From: Amycolatopsis balhimycina FH 1894
GTDB lineage: Bacteria; Actinomycetota; Actinomycetes; Mycobacteriales; Pseudonocardiaceae
DNA: 64,000 bases
Direction: 5' to 3'
Assembly (NCBI RefSeq): GCF_000384295.1
Contig: NZ_KB913037.1
Location: 350,762-414,761, forward strand
The position numbers and the translations under genes were made by a program. Positions 27,269 through 35,495 of the stretch are shown piece after piece. Within the stretch, counting starts at the first letter, position 1. Every line of letters starts with the position of its first letter. The notes beneath the pieces are model-generated. The model had not been told where the DNA came from, did not search any database, and saw nothing but the letters and a program-made list of their open reading frames with translations.

Positions 27269-28078
27269 TCAGGGGGAACGGGGCGGACGGGAGGTCGGGA
27301 GGGCCGGGTATGCGGCTTCCACCCGTCGCCGGCGGGCTGTCGCGACCACGTGGAGCACGATGCCGATGACGACCAGGACGCCGCCGACGGCCGCGGCGGC
27401 CCACCCGAGCAGCCCGACCGGGACTCCGCCGAGCGTCGGGGTGCTCAGGTCCGGCTGGACGAAGCCGCCGGGGTCGCCGGCGCTCGGAATCTTGCCCCAG
27501 ATTTCGCTCATGAAGCCCAGCACCATCGAGGCGAAAGCGGCACCGCCCAGCAGGATGAGCAGGAAGCCGAACCAGATCAGCCGAGTGGCCTTTGTTTTGG
27601 TCGCGGCGATTTCCCTGAGGAAGCTGTCGCGTTGCTGGATCTGGTGGACGATCTGATCGCCGCCGATGTTGTACAGTGATTCTGCGCTTTGCCGGTCGAC
27701 GACAAAATTGCCCGGGTGGGGCCGATCAGCTCTGTCACGGACTGCGTCGTGCAGGCCGGTGACATCCCACTGCTCGTTTCCGGCCGTCTCTTCGAACCGC
27801 ATCTCAGCTCGACCCACCCTGATCACGTCGCCGTGTTGCAGGAGCGCCGGCGACGACACCGTCCGCTCGTTGATCGTCGTCCCGTTCTTCGAGCCGAGGT
27901 CTTCCAGTATCGCGCGCCCGTCCCTGTGCAGCACGACGGCGTGACACTGGCTGATGAAGGAGTCCTGAACCTGAACATCGGAGTTGGCGCTGCGCCCGAT
28001 GACCGTGCGGGCGGCGGTCAGGGGGAAGGCCGTCCCGCGAAGGGCGGCGGGTTTGGTGATCACCAGTCGACCGGCCAT
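27269..28078 (-). CDS. FHA-domain membrane protein
   Basis: 269 residues. An N-terminal forkhead-associated domain binds phosphothreonine: TVIGRSANSD (Gly 28, Arg 29), SFISQCHAVV (Ser 43, His 46) and LGSKNGTTIN (Asn 65, Gly 66) are the conserved points. Residues about 130-150 hold the GDQ motif YNIGGDQIVHQ, followed by two membrane helices at about 168-190 and 220-246. The protein would hold a phospho-signal reader at the membrane, presumably downstream of a Ser/Thr kinase not present here. ATG 28078 follows GGAG; an in-frame TTG 21 nt upstream is less likely. Confidence 0.85.
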   Translation of the reverse strand: MAGRLVITKPAALRGTAFPLTAARTVIGRSANSDVQVQDSFISQCHAVVLHRDGRAILEDLGSKNGTTINERTVSSPALLQHGDVIRVGRAEMRFEETAGNEQWDVTGLHDAVRDRADRPHPGNFVVDRQSAESLYNIGGDQIVHQIQQRDSFLREIAATKTKATRLIWFGFLLILLGGAAFASMVLGFMSEIWGKIPSAGDPGGFVQPDLSTPTLGGVPVGLLGWAAAAVGGVLVVIGIVLHVVATARRRRVEAAYPALPTSRPPRSP

Positions 28079-28348
28079 CAGTGTCTCCGAGGGCGCCAAC
28101 GAAATGTTTCCCCCACGATACGCCTCCGGCAGGGGGGCGGCGACAGGTAATGCCGCCGTTTCGATATCTCCCGTAGCCTTGAACGCAGTTTCTCCGCGGT
28201 TTGTCAGTCACATGCTCGGGACGCTCGCGAAAATCGATCTCGGCGGCCGTCGATTGCCGGACTGATATCTGCCGGATCGAGCACCGTCCACTTCTGCCCG
28301 ACCGGCATTCTCAATGCGGTCCGGAAACCGAGAACAGCGACCAACCGG

Positions 28349-29644
28349 TCAGCTCGTGGAGGGTGTGCGGGCCAGTCGTTCGCGCAGGCGAGCCACGAGC
28401 TCTGCCTCGTCGGCCGCGACCAGCCGGTAGTCCCGCACGACAACACGTCCCCCGACGACCACGTGTTTCGGCCGCCGCCCGGGCGACGCCCACAGCAGTC
28501 CCGCGATCGGATCGTGCACGCCCGCGTCGGCGACGCCGGAGACGTCCCACACGCACAGGTCACCGGCCGACCCGGCACCCAGGTGCCCGAGCTCGGGTCG
28601 GCCCAGCCCCGCGGCGGAACCCGTCGTGGCCATCCCGAGCACGGTGCGCGCGGGCAGCTGCGGCCCCACGAGGGCCGAGACCTGAAGGGCGAGCCGGGCA
28701 TCGGCGAGCAGATGCCCGGCGTCGTTGCTTCCCCCGCCACTCGTACCCAGGCCGACGACGACGCCCGCTTCGATCAGCGCGGCGACCGGCGCGACGCCCC
28801 ACCCCATGGGTACGTCGCACCCCGGCGCGTGCGTCGCGGTCACGCCCGCCTGCGCGAGCAGGCGGATCTCGCCGGGCGTGACGTCACACAGGTGGGCCAC
28901 GGTGACGTCCGGTTCCAGCCACCCCCATTCGTCGAGGAGCTGGAGTGGCCTGCGCCCGTAGCGCTCGACGGCGATCGCGGTGTCGACCTGCTCGTTGGCC
29001 TGAGTCCGGCGGCGCAAGCCGTGGCGGGCCGCGACCGCGCCGAGAGCCGCGAACGTCTCCCGCGCGTCGGAATGGACCCCGGCGGGGCCGACCGCGACCT
29101 GGAGCATGCCGTCCGGCGAGACCCCGCCGGTGGCCCCGGGAACGAGCGCGGTCGCGATGGCCTCGGCGGACTCGCCCGCCCACTCCGGATCGTCCCGCGC
29201 CGAGCCGCGCACGAAGGCGAGCCGGGCGCCGAGGGACCGGACGGCCCCGGTCGTCGCCCTGGCAAGGGCGACCGTGTCCGCGATCGAAGCGCCGTGCGGC
29301 CAGTTCAGATGGTGGTCCGCGATGGTCGTGACACCGCACAGGAGGCTTTCGGCGGCGCCCACCGAGGCGGCGACGGCATAGGCCTCCGGATCGTGGCCGA
29401 CTCGCCCGTAGGCGGCGGCCATCGCGGGCAGCCACTCGACCATCGGCACGCCCCGCGTTCCGGGCAGGGTGCGGAACGCGCTCTGCAGGAGGTGGTGGTG
29501 GGCGTTCACGAGCCCCGGCGTCACCACGCATCCGGAGGCGTCGAGCGCCGTCCTGAGCGGGGAACCGTCGTCGAGGATGAGATCACCACTGTCCTCAGTG
29601 GATGAATCGACGAGGATGCGATCGGCGCCCTGGATCGTCAGCAT
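28349..29644 (-). CDS. Deaminase-like amidohydrolase with altered metal-site residues
   Basis: 431 residues with the overall order of the AtzA/8-oxoguanine-deaminase group: VVTPGLVNAHHHLLQSAFR (ligands His 49-51), then AHLCDV (His 251) and THAPGCDVPMGWGVAP. Two key points differ. The HTHLAE motif is RTQANE (Gln 215 where the metal-binding His is expected; the Glu remains), and the late metal/catalytic Asp in GLGxDGxxSND is Ser 302 (GLGTSGGGSND). Nearby the second His of AHxxH is Asp 254. The enzyme may have changed chemistry or be inactive. It is third in an operon behind the XRE-cupin regulator and reductase, with an AAAGGGACCC ribosome site. Confidence 0.85.
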   Translation of the reverse strand: MLTIQGADRILVDSSTEDSGDLILDDGSPLRTALDASGCVVTPGLVNAHHHLLQSAFRTLPGTRGVPMVEWLPAMAAAYGRVGHDPEAYAVAASVGAAESLLCGVTTIADHHLNWPHGASIADTVALARATTGAVRSLGARLAFVRGSARDDPEWAGESAEAIATALVPGATGGVSPDGMLQVAVGPAGVHSDARETFAALGAVAARHGLRRRTQANEQVDTAIAVERYGRRPLQLLDEWGWLEPDVTVAHLCDVTPGEIRLLAQAGVTATHAPGCDVPMGWGVAPVAALIEAGVVVGLGTSGGGSNDAGHLLADARLALQVSALVGPQLPARTVLGMATTGSAAGLGRPELGHLGAGSAGDLCVWDVSGVADAGVHDPIAGLLWASPGRRPKHVVVGGRVVVRDYRLVAADEAELVARLRERLARTPSTS

Positions 29645-29653
29645 GGGTCCCTT

Positions 29654-30610
29654 TCACAGATCCAGGACGAGCCGGCCGCCGCACGAGCGCGAGACGCAGA
29701 TCATCATGGTGCGGTTCGCGGCCTGCTCGTCTTCGCTCAGGATCGAATCCCGGTGCTCGGCGGCGCCGTCGAGGATCGGGGTCTCGCACGTCCCGCAGGT
29801 GCCCTCACGACACGAGGAGAGCACGAGAACCCCGGCGTCCTCGGCAACATCCAAAATGGACCGATCGGGCGGCACCGAGAACGTCTGCCCGGACAACGCC
29901 AGCTCCACCTCGAATTCGACGTCGGTCGTCGCCGGGACCACCTTCGGCGCGAAGCGCTCGACCTGCAGGGAACCCCACGGCCACGCCCGCATCGCCGCTT
30001 CGACGTCGTCCATGAGCCCCGCGGGCCCGCAGCAGTAGACGACGGTTCCCGCCGCGGGAACGTCCAGGAGCCGGCCGGAGTCGAGCCGGGAGCCCTCGGC
30101 GCTCACCCTCAGCTCGATCTTCCCGGGATGGCTCCGCACCAGCTCGTCGGCGAACGCCATCGACGCCCGCGTGCGCCCCGCGTACACCAGCCGCCACGGC
30201 GTGCCGCTCGCCTCGGCCGACTCGATCATGGGCAGGATCGGGGTGATGCCGATGCCACCGGCGACGAAGAGCGCGGGGACCTCCGGCCGGAACTCGAAAT
30301 GGCTGACCGGCCCACGGGCCCGCAGCGACGTCCCGGTCTCGAGGACATTGTGGACATACGCCGAGCCCCCGCGGCCCGCCTCGGCACGCCGCACGGCGAT
30401 CCGCCAGGCACCGGCGTCCAACGCCCCGCAGAGCGAGTACTGACGCTCGTCACCCGTCGGGAGCACGAGGTCGATGTGCGCTCCGGGCCGCCACGCGGGC
30501 AGGCGGCCGCCGTGGGCGGCCGCGAGGTCCAGGACGACGACGCCGTCCGCGGCCTGGGTCTTCGAGACGACGACAACGTCGTATTCGGCGTGGCGCGCCG
30601 GGCCCGTCAT
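29654..30610 (-). CDS. VanB/phthalate-dioxygenase-reductase type oxidoreductase
   Basis: 318 residues. FMN domain with RQYSLCG at 56-62, NAD-binding domain with GGIGITP at 118-124 and CGPAG at 194-198, and a C-terminal plant-type 2Fe-2S ferredoxin domain with Cys 267, 272, 275 and 305 (CREGTCGTC...C). Such single-chain reductases pass electrons from NADH to Rieske oxygenases. No Rieske oxygenase gene is within the window near it. It overlaps the XRE-cupin gene by 4 nt (ATGA) and precedes the deaminase-like gene by 9 nt. Confidence 0.93.
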   Translation of the reverse strand: MTGPARHAEYDVVVVSKTQAADGVVVLDLAAAHGGRLPAWRPGAHIDLVLPTGDERQYSLCGALDAGAWRIAVRRAEAGRGGSAYVHNVLETGTSLRARGPVSHFEFRPEVPALFVAGGIGITPILPMIESAEASGTPWRLVYAGRTRASMAFADELVRSHPGKIELRVSAEGSRLDSGRLLDVPAAGTVVYCCGPAGLMDDVEAAMRAWPWGSLQVERFAPKVVPATTDVEFEVELALSGQTFSVPPDRSILDVAEDAGVLVLSSCREGTCGTCETPILDGAAEHRDSILSEDEQAANRTMMICVSRSCGGRLVLDL

Positions 30611-31257
30611 GCGTTCTCCAGCTTCTGTTTCACCACGACGAGGTGGAACCGCGATCCGTCGGGCGAGCACCAGCGATGTGCCGTGCCACCCGGGTAGTAG
30701 ACGGAGTCGCCCACGTCGAGCCGGACCGTCCCGTCCTTCTCGAGGTCCAGCAGGAGCGCCCCGCCGACGACGTGGACGAACTCGTCCTCGGAGTGGCGGA
30801 AGTAGTCCCCGAACTCGGGGCTGGTCCCGGTCCACTCGATCGGATCGAACGCCCGCCTGCCGCGCGTGAGCAGCCTGACCTCGCCGTTGGGGAACTGGTT
30901 GCGGGCGCCCTCGCCGGCGCGCAGCACGTCGGCTCGCCCGCTCTCGGCGTCCGGCAAGCCCGGGGCGCCGGCGGCGATGAGCTCGACCTGGGTCGAGCCG
31001 AGGGCCTTCGCGATGCGGTCGAGCGAAACCATGCTCGGCCGGGTGTGTCCTCGCTCCAGCTGGCTGAGGAACGGGTGCGAAAGTCCGGTGCGCCCCGCCA
31101 GCTGGACGAGCGTGAGGCCACGGGACCGGCGCAGCTCGCGGATGCGCGCGCCGACTCGCTCGGACTGCTCGTCGACGACGCGTGACGGCGCGGGGTCGGC
31201 TTCCTTCACGGTGACCGCCACCACCCCACCGAGCCGCAAGGGCAACACAACGAACAC
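30607..31257 (-). CDS. XRE-family regulator with cupin sensor domain
   Basis: 216 residues. HTH region VGARIRELRRSRGLTLVQLA and GLSHPFLSQLERGHTRPSMV at about 35-80, then a small cupin barrel with FRHSEDEFVHVVGG, LDVGDSVYYPGGTAH and a C-terminal strand. The architecture is that of PuuR/SutR-like regulators. It heads the minus-strand operon and is divergent from the amidohydrolase-ABC operon, so it probably controls both sides. GTG 31257 is used; later GTG codons are possible. Confidence 0.88.
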   Translation of the reverse strand: MFVVLPLRLGGVVAVTVKEADPAPSRVVDEQSERVGARIRELRRSRGLTLVQLAGRTGLSHPFLSQLERGHTRPSMVSLDRIAKALGSTQVELIAAGAPGLPDAESGRADVLRAGEGARNQFPNGEVRLLTRGRRAFDPIEWTGTSPEFGDYFRHSEDEFVHVVGGALLLDLEKDGTVRLDVGDSVYYPGGTAHRWCSPDGSRFHLVVVKQKLENA

Positions 31258-31299
31258 GGGGTTTTACACATCGGAAACCTCGGCTCCGTACCGTCTGCG

Positions 31300-31318
31300 A
31301 TGTTGATGCGGTCAACAT
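31300..31318. promoter_or_regulatory. Inverted repeat in the divergent catabolic promoter
   Basis: ATGTTGA (31300-31306) and TCAACAT (31312-31318) are perfect complements with a 5-nt spacer, midway between the XRE-cupin gene and the amidohydrolase gene. TTTACAC occurs nearby at 31263-31269 and 31318-31324. Candidate site for the XRE-cupin regulator. Confidence 0.55.
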
Positions 31319-31365
31319 TTACACCATCCCCGCGCTTCCGCAACACCCTGATACCGGAGAAACGC

Positions 31366-32631
31366 ATGGCTGACTCGCTGCCCCGCCCGCTCGCCGCGGT
31401 GCGCAACGCGAAGCTGCTCGACGGGCGCGTCGTGGACGTCTCGTTCACCTCGGGCACGGTCAGTGCGATCACCGCCGCGGGCGCGGCCGGCCTCCCCGAG
31501 CCGACGCTCGATCTGGATGGCTGGCTGCTGCTTCCCGCCCCGGCCGAGCCCCACGCGCATCTCGACAAGGCCCGGAGTTTCGACGCCGTCGGCCCGAAGC
31601 TCGGTGACCTCGGCTCCGCGATCGACGCGTGGCGGGCGCACGCGACGGCGATGAGCGTCGAGTCGATCGTCGAGCGCGCCCGGGCGCAGGCCCTCGCGAT
31701 GCTCGCCGCGGGCACCACCGCGATCCGGTCTCACGTCGACGTCCTCGAAGACGGCGGGGCGGGCACCGAAGACGTGACGCGCGCAGCCCGTGCCCTCGTA
31801 CAGGTCCGGGCGGAACTCGCGGGCCTCATGGACATCGAACTCGTGGCGCTCGCCGGGCCGCACTGCCCCGACCACCACGTGGAAGCGGTCCTCGACGTCG
31901 GCGTCGACCTGGTCGGCGGCGCTCCGCACCTCGCTCCCGATCCCGCGGCGGACCTCGCGCGGCTGCTCGCGCTCGCGGAGCGGCGCGGGATCGGCGCCGA
32001 CCTCCACGCCGACGAGAACCTTTACGGGCCCGTCACCCTCGACGCCTATGCCCGCGCGGTGCGCGACTGGCCGGCCGACCGCCCGCGCACGGCGGGCCAC
32101 TGCGTGCGGCTCGGCACGCTCGAAGCCGCACGCCGGGACGCGATCATCGCGGACGTCAAGGCCGCGGACATCGGCATCGTCACCCTGCCCATCACGAACC
32201 TCTATCTCCAGGGATGGGAGCACCCCGTCTCGACGCCGCGCGGTCTTGCGCCCTTGCGCGAGCTTCTCGACGCGGGCGTCCGCCTCGGTGCCGGGGCGGA
32301 CAACGTGCGCGATCCGTTCAACCCGGTGGGCCGCGGCGACGCACTCGAAACCGCGTCGCTTCTCGTCACGGCAGGCCATCTCTCGCCGGAGGACGCCTAC
32401 GGGCTCGTGAGCACCGGAGCGCGATCCGTCATGGGACTGCCGCCCGCGGGGACGGTGGTCGGCAGCCAAGCCGACTTCCTCGCCATCCGGGCCGTGAACC
32501 TCGTCGACGCGATCGCCACCGCGCCCGCCGACCGCATCGTCGTCCACCGCGGCCGCGTCGTCGCGATCACCGAGGCACGCCGCGAGCTTGCGGCGCTGAC
32601 TGTGGCTCCCCTGCCCGTCCCCGCTTCCTGA
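31366..32631 (+). CDS. Cytosine-deaminase-like/AtzC-like amidohydrolase
   Basis: 421 residues. Motifs EPHAHLDKARSFD (first ligand HxH), RSHVDVLEDG, GADLHADENLYGP and GAGADNVRDPFNPVGRGD match the cytosine deaminase/N-isopropylammelide hydrolase branch of amidohydrolases that deaminate or cleave ring nitrogen substituents. Metal ligands look complete, unlike the sister protein at 28349. ATG 31366 (MADSLP) follows CCGGAGAAACGC. First gene of a six-gene plus-strand operon with an ABC importer. Confidence 0.9.
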   Translation: MADSLPRPLAAVRNAKLLDGRVVDVSFTSGTVSAITAAGAAGLPEPTLDLDGWLLLPAPAEPHAHLDKARSFDAVGPKLGDLGSAIDAWRAHATAMSVESIVERARAQALAMLAAGTTAIRSHVDVLEDGGAGTEDVTRAARALVQVRAELAGLMDIELVALAGPHCPDHHVEAVLDVGVDLVGGAPHLAPDPAADLARLLALAERRGIGADLHADENLYGPVTLDAYARAVRDWPADRPRTAGHCVRLGTLEAARRDAIIADVKAADIGIVTLPITNLYLQGWEHPVSTPRGLAPLRELLDAGVRLGAGADNVRDPFNPVGRGDALETASLLVTAGHLSPEDAYGLVSTGARSVMGLPPAGTVVGSQADFLAIRAVNLVDAIATAPADRIVVHRGRVVAITEARRELAALTVAPLPVPAS

Positions 32632-32641
32632 AGGGAATTGC

Positions 32642-33409
32642 ATGTCCACCACGATCGCGGCCGAGCCCGCTGTCCGCTCGACCCTGCTGGACTTCCGCGA
32701 CGTCGACCTCGTCTTCCCCGACGGCACGGCGGCGCTCGACGGCGTCGATCTCACGGTGGACCGCGGCGAATTCGTCTCGATCGTGGGTCCGAGCGGCTGC
32801 GGCAAGTCGACGCTGCTGCGTATCGCGTCGGGCCTCGAATCGGCTTCGGGCGGAGCGGCCGACGTGAGCACGAGCCGCATCGGCTACGTCTTCCAGGACG
32901 CGACGCTCCTTCCGTGGCGGTCGGTCCAGGGCAACGTCGAACTCCTCGCCGAGCTCAACCGGGCGGCCAAAGTGGACCGGACCGCGAAGGCGGCCGCCGC
33001 GATCGGCCTCGTCGGCCTCAACGGCTTCGAGAAACATCTCCCGAAACAGCTCTCGGGCGGCATGAAGATGCGCGTCTCCCTCGCGCGCTCACTCACGCTC
33101 GACCCCGAACTGTTCCTGTTCGACGAGCCGTTCGGGGCCCTCGACGAGATCACGCGCGAACGCCTCAACGACGAACTCCTGCGGCTGTTCACCGAGCAGC
33201 GCTTCGCGGGCCTGTTCGTCACGCACTCGGTCTCCGAGGCCGTCTACCTCTCGACCAAGGTCGTCGTCATGTCCGGCAGGCCGGGCTCCATCGTCGCGCG
33301 GTTCGACGTGCCGTTCCCGATGCCGCGGGATCCCGACATCCGCTTTACCCCGGAGTTCGCCGAGCTCGTCGGCGACGTCTCGCACGCGCTCAGGAAGGGG
33401 CACAGCTGA
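32642..33409 (+). CDS. ABC importer ATP-binding protein (SsuB/TauB type)
   Basis: 255 residues. Walker A GPSGCGKST near residues 49-57, Q-loop FQDATLLPWRSV, signature LSGGMKMR, Walker B LFLFDEPFGALDE and switch VTHSVSEAVYL. This is the nitrate/sulfonate/taurine importer branch. Ribosome site GAAGGGA. The stop overlaps the permease start (TGATG). Confidence 0.93.
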   Translation: MSTTIAAEPAVRSTLLDFRDVDLVFPDGTAALDGVDLTVDRGEFVSIVGPSGCGKSTLLRIASGLESASGGAADVSTSRIGYVFQDATLLPWRSVQGNVELLAELNRAAKVDRTAKAAAAIGLVGLNGFEKHLPKQLSGGMKMRVSLARSLTLDPELFLFDEPFGALDEITRERLNDELLRLFTEQRFAGLFVTHSVSEAVYLSTKVVVMSGRPGSIVARFDVPFPMPRDPDIRFTPEFAELVGDVSHALRKGHS

Positions 33410-34269
33410 TGCCCACGCTCCAGGAAACCGCGGCACGCCGGACCACCGCCGCCCTGAAGCCCCGGCGCGTCCGGAAAACGGCGTCGTGGTGGCAGCCCGT
33501 CGTGGCCTTCGGCGTCTTCGTCGGGCTGTGGTACGCGGCGGCGGCGTATTACGACCAGGTGGTCGAGTCGCCCTACCTCGTGCCGTATCCGCACCTCGTG
33601 CTGACGGCGATCATCAACGACACGCGCCCCGACGGCGCTCCGACCGGGTTCAACGCGGAGCTGTGGGCCGCACTCGGCCGCACGACGGTCGTCTCGCTCG
33701 TCGGTCTCGCCGCCGCCATCGTCCTCGGGGTCCTGTGGGCCACCGTCATGGCCCAGGCAAAGGGCCTCGAGAAGGCGCTGTATCCGTACGCTGTCGTGCT
33801 TCAGTGCGTGCCGATCCTCGCGCTGGTGCCGCTCATCGGGGCGCTGTTCGGCTACGCCTTCCTCTCCCGCGTGATCGTCACCGTCATGATCGCGCTGTTC
33901 CCCATGGTCTCGAACACCCTCTTCGGCCTGCATTCCACAGATCGTGCGCAACGCGAGCTGTTCGCACTCCAAGGCGCCGGCCGGCTGACCCGGCTCCTCA
34001 AGCTGCAGATCCCGGCCGCGCTCCCCTCGATCTTCGTCGGCCTCCGCACCTCCGCGGGCCTGTCCGTGATCGGCGCGATCGTGGGTGACCAGTTCTTCCA
34101 GCGCGGCGACCCCGGCCTCGGTGTCCTCATCCAGGTCACGGCGTCCCGCCTGATGGGCCCCGAGCTGTACGCGACGATCATCGTCGCCTCGCTCTACGGC
34201 ATCGCCGTCTTCCTCGCCTTCGGGCTCATCGGCCGGCTCGCGGTCGGCCGCTGGTTCGACTTCACCTGA
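33409..34269 (+). CDS. ABC importer permease (SsuC type)
   Basis: 286 residues with six predicted membrane helices and the binding-protein-dependent transport loop near GAGRLTRLLKLQIPAALPS. It would form the membrane pore with the flanking ATPase and binding protein. ATG 33409 overlaps the preceding stop. Confidence 0.92.
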   Translation: MPTLQETAARRTTAALKPRRVRKTASWWQPVVAFGVFVGLWYAAAAYYDQVVESPYLVPYPHLVLTAIINDTRPDGAPTGFNAELWAALGRTTVVSLVGLAAAIVLGVLWATVMAQAKGLEKALYPYAVVLQCVPILALVPLIGALFGYAFLSRVIVTVMIALFPMVSNTLFGLHSTDRAQRELFALQGAGRLTRLLKLQIPAALPSIFVGLRTSAGLSVIGAIVGDQFFQRGDPGLGVLIQVTASRLMGPELYATIIVASLYGIAVFLAFGLIGRLAVGRWFDFT

Positions 34270-34293
34270 TTTTCCCACCCGAAACGGAGTTCC

Positions 34294-35484
34294 ATGCGCA
34301 CTCGACCCCGCACTGCCGCCGCCATCCTGTCCGTTGCCACGCTCGCCGTCGCCCTCACCGCCTGCGGCGGGAGCGGATCGGCCGACGCCGGCGCAGCGCC
34401 CGCGGCGCCCGTCCCGACCGGACCCGCCGTCGACCTCGCCGGCGTGTGCCCGTCGACGGTCGTCGTGCAGACCGACTGGAATCCCGAGGCCGACCACGGG
34501 CACCTCTACCAGCTGCTCGGACCCAACCCCGCGATCGACGCCAGCCAGAAGTCCGTGACGAGCGACCTCTACGCCAACGGGCAGCCGACCGGCGTCAAGC
34601 TCCAGATCCGCGCCGGCGGGCCGGCGATCGGCTTCTCGAAGGTCTCGGCCCAGATGAACCAGGACAAGTCGATCACCCTCGGCTACGTCTCCACCGACGA
34701 GGCCGTCCAGTTCTCCGGGGACATGCCGACCACGGCCGTGTTCGCCCAGAACGACAAGTCGCCGATGATGATCATGTGGGACCCGAAGACCTACCCGGAC
34801 GTCACCACGATCAAGGACCTCGGCACCAAGCTCCAGGCGAGCGGCGGCGTCGTCCGGTACTTCAACGGCGCCGCCTACATGGCCTATCTCACCGATGCGG
34901 GCTACCTGCCCGCCGGCATCCTCGACGGGAGCTACGACGGCGCCCCGGCGAAGTTCGTGACCGCCAAGGGCAAGGACGCGCAGCAAGGCTTCGCGACCGC
35001 TGAACCGTACGTCTACCAGAACGAAATCGCCGCCTGGGGCAAACCGCTCAAGTTCCAGCTCGTCGCGGACACCGGCTGGTCCCCGTACCCCCAGACGATG
35101 TCCGTCCGCACCACCGAACTGGCCTCGCTCTCGCCGTGCCTCAAGAAGCTCGTGCCCGTCATGCAGCAGGCGGACGTCGACTTCCTGAAGAACCCGGCGG
35201 CCACGAACGACCTCATCGTCAAGCTCGTGCAGGCCTACAACAACGGCTGGACGTACGACGCCGCGGTGGGCAAGGCCGCCGTCGCCCAGATGAAGGACCT
35301 CAAGATCGCGACCGACGCCGGCACCGGGCACGTCGGCGCAATGGACGACAAGCGCGTCTCCGAGCTCATCAAGATCGCGGCGCCGGTCTTTTCCAAGTCG
35401 GGCGGACACGTCAAGAGCGGCCTCGTCGCCGGCGACCTCGTCACGAACCAGTTCCTCGACCCCAAGATCGCCCTCGGCTGGTGA
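34294..35484 (+). CDS. ABC importer substrate-binding lipoprotein
   Basis: 396 residues. Signal sequence with lipobox LTACGGSG (Cys about residue 24), then an NMT1/THI5-like binding-protein fold starting VVVQTDWNPEADHGHLYQLL. Members bind thiamine-pyrimidine, sulfonate or heterocyclic ligands. In this context the ligand is probably the compound cleaved by the surrounding hydrolases. The gene is separated by 24 nt from the permease gene. Confidence 0.9.
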   Translation: MRTRPRTAAAILSVATLAVALTACGGSGSADAGAAPAAPVPTGPAVDLAGVCPSTVVVQTDWNPEADHGHLYQLLGPNPAIDASQKSVTSDLYANGQPTGVKLQIRAGGPAIGFSKVSAQMNQDKSITLGYVSTDEAVQFSGDMPTTAVFAQNDKSPMMIMWDPKTYPDVTTIKDLGTKLQASGGVVRYFNGAAYMAYLTDAGYLPAGILDGSYDGAPAKFVTAKGKDAQQGFATAEPYVYQNEIAAWGKPLKFQLVADTGWSPYPQTMSVRTTELASLSPCLKKLVPVMQQADVDFLKNPAATNDLIVKLVQAYNNGWTYDAAVGKAAVAQMKDLKIATDAGTGHVGAMDDKRVSELIKIAAPVFSKSGGHVKSGLVAGDLVTNQFLDPKIALGW

Positions 35485-35495
35485 ACAGGAGCGTC

